Source: Sulfurovum sp.
Lineage (GTDB): Bacteria; Campylobacterota; Campylobacteria; Campylobacterales; Sulfurovaceae
Length of the DNA stretch: 8,643 bases
Direction of reading: 5' to 3'
NCBI GenBank assembly: GCA_030634925.1
Contig: DAOVZV010000030.1
Coordinates: forward strand, 1-8,643
The position numbers and the translations under genes are program-made. Under the pieces are notes generated by a model. The model did not search any database and was not told where the DNA came from. It saw only the letters and a list, made by a program, of their open reading frames with translations. Of this stretch, positions 7,126 through 8,643 are shown piece by piece; positions within the stretch are counted from its first letter, which is position 1; every line of letters starts with the position of its first letter.

Positions 7126-7929
7126 ATGAGACTATTTATACTACACATAGTTCTTCTTTCACAATATATATACTCCACTCCAATTAATTTACAAAACTCC
7201 ATAACACTCATACATATAAATGATATAAACCTATTAGGCGAGACCTCAGGCACTACCACTGGTGATGATAGATTAACAGGTGTATTAGATTTAGAATATA
7301 AAGATGAAAAATCACTATATACTCTAAGTCTAAAATCATATACCCAAAGACATATCACAGCAGGACAAAGAGTAGATACACTATCTTTTGGCTATCACAG
7401 AGACCTATTACAAGTAGATAAAGAAGATTATCTATATCGTATAGGAGTAGGTGCGAAATACATCCAAAGTGGTGACTTTGCAGGTGAGGGATTACAAAAT
7501 GCCATACACTCTATCACCCAAAATCCACAATACAATCTACCATACTCAAACGAAAAGCACAATACCTTTGGAGTAACTATAAAAGCCTTGGGAATATATA
7601 AAATAAGCACAGATATAGACCTATACAGCACCATAGATATAAATCAAAATATAGACAAAAGCAACCATATAGAACTATCAATAGGCTCAGAGTACCAATA
7701 CCAAAATATATCACTATGGATAGAAGCCATATCAAACTACACAACCCCATTTGCACACTCCATAGTAGAATACTCCACCCCTGATAAACAAAATAATTTC
7801 CTAAACATAGGAGCATCTATAAAATGGAGTAAGCATTACCAAATATACATAGAGACCTCAATAGGAGGAACACCACTAGGAGAGAGAGACGACTACAGCT
7901 CTTCTATTGGATTTAGATATTTTTTGTGA
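7126..7929 (+). CDS. Outer-membrane beta-barrel, probable LpxR-type (DUF2219) lipid A deacylase
   Basis: The 267-residue product has a signal peptide (MRLFILHIVLLSQYIYS, cleavage near 17) and alternating hydrophobic strands throughout, ending in SSSIGFRYFL as outer-membrane barrels do. Features reminiscent of LpxR are IHINDINLL near the mature N-terminus (N32, D33), GDDRLTG (46-52), and GEGLQNAIHSI (120-130), which resembles the Q-x-x-H catalytic segment, with candidate H128. NPQYNLPYSNE (133-143) follows, like the region after that histidine. LpxR removes the 3'-acyloxyacyl group of lipid A at the cell surface. The protein is shorter than the roughly 300 residues I recall for LpxR, so activity is uncertain. 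It starts 20 bases after the operon terminator, with AAAGGA 7 bases before the ATG, and is read in the same direction. A barrel of another family is the alternative. Confidence 0.75.
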   Translation: MRLFILHIVLLSQYIYSTPINLQNSITLIHINDINLLGETSGTTTGDDRLTGVLDLEYKDEKSLYTLSLKSYTQRHITAGQRVDTLSFGYHRDLLQVDKEDYLYRIGVGAKYIQSGDFAGEGLQNAIHSITQNPQYNLPYSNEKHNTFGVTIKALGIYKISTDIDLYSTIDINQNIDKSNHIELSIGSEYQYQNISLWIEAISNYTTPFAHSIVEYSTPDKQNNFLNIGASIKWSKHYQIYIETSIGGTPLGERDDYSSSIGFRYFL

Positions 7930-7998
7930 TTAGTGTAAATATAATTGTAAGAATAAAAATACTTGTTTATCTTTGATTTCTAAAGGAGTATTGGTATA

Positions 7999-8106
7999 TT
8001 ACATATCCAAAGGACTCACAACTTTCTCTTTGTTTATTCCTATCACTACATGTGTATAAATCATCGTAGTCTCCACCGATTTATGACTAAGTAACTCTTA
8101 AATAAT
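7999..8106 (-). pseudogene. C-terminal remnant of an integron-type tyrosine recombinase
   Basis: The minus strand from 8097 to the stop at 7999-8001 encodes 32 residues: ELLSHKSVETTMIYTHVV, then IGINKEKVVSPLDM. This is the end of a tyrosine recombinase catalytic domain, with the second active-site histidine (SHKSVETT), the nucleophile tyrosine (IYTHV), and a VVSPLD ending like that of IntI integron integrases. A stop (TAA at 8098-8100) lies exactly where relatives have the Gln of IQELL, and the similarity dies out by about 8106, so the other 90% of the gene is gone. The fragment is unlikely to be translated. Its orientation places the lost 5' end, where an integron's attI site would be, toward the structured element to the right. 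A XerC/XerH-like or phage integrase source is less likely because of the SPLD tail. Confidence 0.7.
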
Positions 8107-8124
8107 AGATATTTTTATATCTAT
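8105..8124. repeat. Small A+T-only palindrome at the break point of the recombinase remnant
   Basis: AGATAT-TTTT-ATATCT with two further flanking pairs forms an 8-bp hairpin exactly where the recombinase similarity ends. Bases 8101-8160 contain only 7 G or C, so it may be chance, but it marks the junction. Confidence 0.4.
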
Positions 8125-8143
8125 ATATTTTAGTATTTTAAGT

Positions 8144-8149
8144 TATAAT
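8144..8149 (+). promoter_or_regulatory. Possible -10 box just before the structured element
   Basis: A perfect TATAAT in a T/A-rich setting (TTTTAAGTTATAATTGG) would start transcription near 8156, just ahead of the folded element and in the direction of the small downstream ORF. The low G+C of the surrounding 60 bases makes a chance match possible. Confidence 0.35.
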
Positions 8150-8313
8150 TGGATTGATTAAATGCTATGCATTCGAACAGTGGTGGCGTGGGCTGAACGC
8201 CCACTTGTTCTTCGATGCATTACATCAAACAACAAGTGAGAGAAGTGAACATCAAATGCGAAACTAAACTTTCTCATTCAATGTCACTTATCCACGCCAC
8301 CGTTGTATCCAAT
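8148..8313. other. G+C-rich folded element: candidate atypical integron attC site or structured RNA
   Basis: ACAGTGGTGGCGTGG (8177-8191) pairs over 15 positions (two of them G-T) with CCACGCCACCGTTGT (8292-8306). The pairing can be extended by ATTGGAT (8148-8154) with ATCCAAT (8307-8313), leaving a 22-base bulge on the left. Inside lie CACTTGTT (8202-8209) with AACAAGTG (8231-8238), and AAGTGAACAT (8243-8252) with ATGTCACTT (8281-8289) with a single bulged A, so the whole can form a three-way junction. A competing fold uses ATGCAT (8167-8172 with 8215-8220), CGAA/TTCG (8174-8177 with 8211-8214) and GTGGGC/GCCCAC (8188-8193 with 8199-8204), a 54-base imperfect palindrome with unpaired bases. 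G+C is 23 of 38 at 8177-8214, against 7 of 60 just upstream. There is no coding potential. Next to an integron-type integrase remnant, a long attC-like site is the leading idea, but canonical RYYYAAC/GTTRRRY core boxes are not clearly present. Confidence 0.5.
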
Positions 8314-8397
8314 AAACCATATTGTTTGGAGATTTGGATATGTTTATTTATGAGAATAAGTTTGCAAAACTAAATTAAAGGTGATTTTATAAATCAA

Positions 8398-8520
8398 ATG
8401 AGAGATATGTTAATTATAATAGCAAGTATTGCTATGGTAATTTTTGTAGTTGACCAAATGTCAACAAAATACAATACAGACTCAATGGAGTTATCATGTA
8501 TAAATAACTCAAACTGCTAG
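8398..8520 (+). CDS. Possible 40-residue single-span membrane peptide
   Basis: The ORF encodes MRDMLIIIASIAMVIFVVDQ, a hydrophobic segment at about residues 4-18, then a polar tail (MSTKYNTDSMELSCINNSNC) with two cysteines. I recognise no family. AAAGG (8377-8381) is 16 bases before this ATG, too far for normal use; it is ideally placed for an in-frame ATA at 8389, which would add three residues, and the second in-frame ATG at 8407 is no better. It lies downstream of the structured element, in the place and orientation of a gene cassette in an integron, and small proteins of unknown function are usual cassette cargo. It may also be non-coding. Confidence 0.35.
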   Translation: MRDMLIIIASIAMVIFVVDQMSTKYNTDSMELSCINNSNC

Positions 8521-8643
8521 TTAAAAGCCAAAGATTGAGTAGAGTGAGAGAGCTTAAAAAACCTATCAATACTATAAGCAAGAATAAAAAGTTTGAGCTT
8601 AACTAAAAAGCCCCGAATAGAAGTAGCTTTAATCACTTTTCCA

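Noticed and set aside
7930..7998. Search for a terminator after the beta-barrel gene
   Set aside because: Only 3-4 bp partial stems are visible; nothing there can be supported.
8188..8204. GTGGGC/GCCCAC hairpin as a simple terminator
   Set aside because: It is followed by CACTTGTTC with no T-run, and it is embedded in larger pairings that it competes with.
8517..8642. Minus-strand open frame entering from the right edge (about 41 residues ending SLAFN)
   Set aside because: It is open by length only. No family is recognised, base composition favours the other strand, and the chance of such a frame in this A+T content is appreciable. It could still be the end of a gene starting beyond the window.

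Overview
The window looks like chromosomal DNA from a free-living member of the Campylobacterota (Epsilonproteobacteria). The DNA is A+T rich. The run rpmJ-rpsM-rpsK-rpsD-rpoA-rplQ has the order typical of that phylum, and so does eno followed by a DivIC/FtsB-like protein and a secreted protein whose mature N-terminus begins ENPF, as AMIN-domain proteins of this phylum do. The phylum assignment rests on remembered family features, not on a search.

Layout. On the minus strand, 1-2810 holds an incomplete secreted protein with a long charged repeat linker (739 down to the left edge), a small DivIC/FtsB-like division protein, enolase, and a MORN-repeat lipoprotein. A divergent A+T-rich promoter region (2811-2942) separates these from a plus-strand secreted protein with two DUF302-like modules. 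A long perfect hairpin and a structured leader follow, then the alpha-type ribosomal operon (4162-7056) and a hairpin terminator. Next comes an outer-membrane beta-barrel protein of probable LpxR/DUF2219 type (7126-7929). The last 0.7 kb carries no conventional gene. It holds a 32-residue remnant of an integron-type tyrosine recombinase on the minus strand, then a G+C-rich element with many inverted repeats (about 8148-8313), then a possible 40-residue membrane peptide.

Two points deserve attention. First, rpsD, an essential gene, has an in-frame TAA at codon 98, and both flanks are otherwise intact S4 in the same frame. This is either a local sequence error or a real nonsense change that would need suppression. 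Second, the right end reads as a decayed integron boundary: the integrase C-terminus points away from a folded 130-166 bp element that could be an atypical attC site or a structured RNA.

How the genes work together: rpmJ to rplQ supply ribosomal proteins and the RNA polymerase alpha subunit from one transcript. Enolase is glycolytic and is co-transcribed with two genes that probably serve division and envelope integrity. The lipoprotein, the DUF302 protein and the beta-barrel are unrelated envelope genes flanking these housekeeping blocks.
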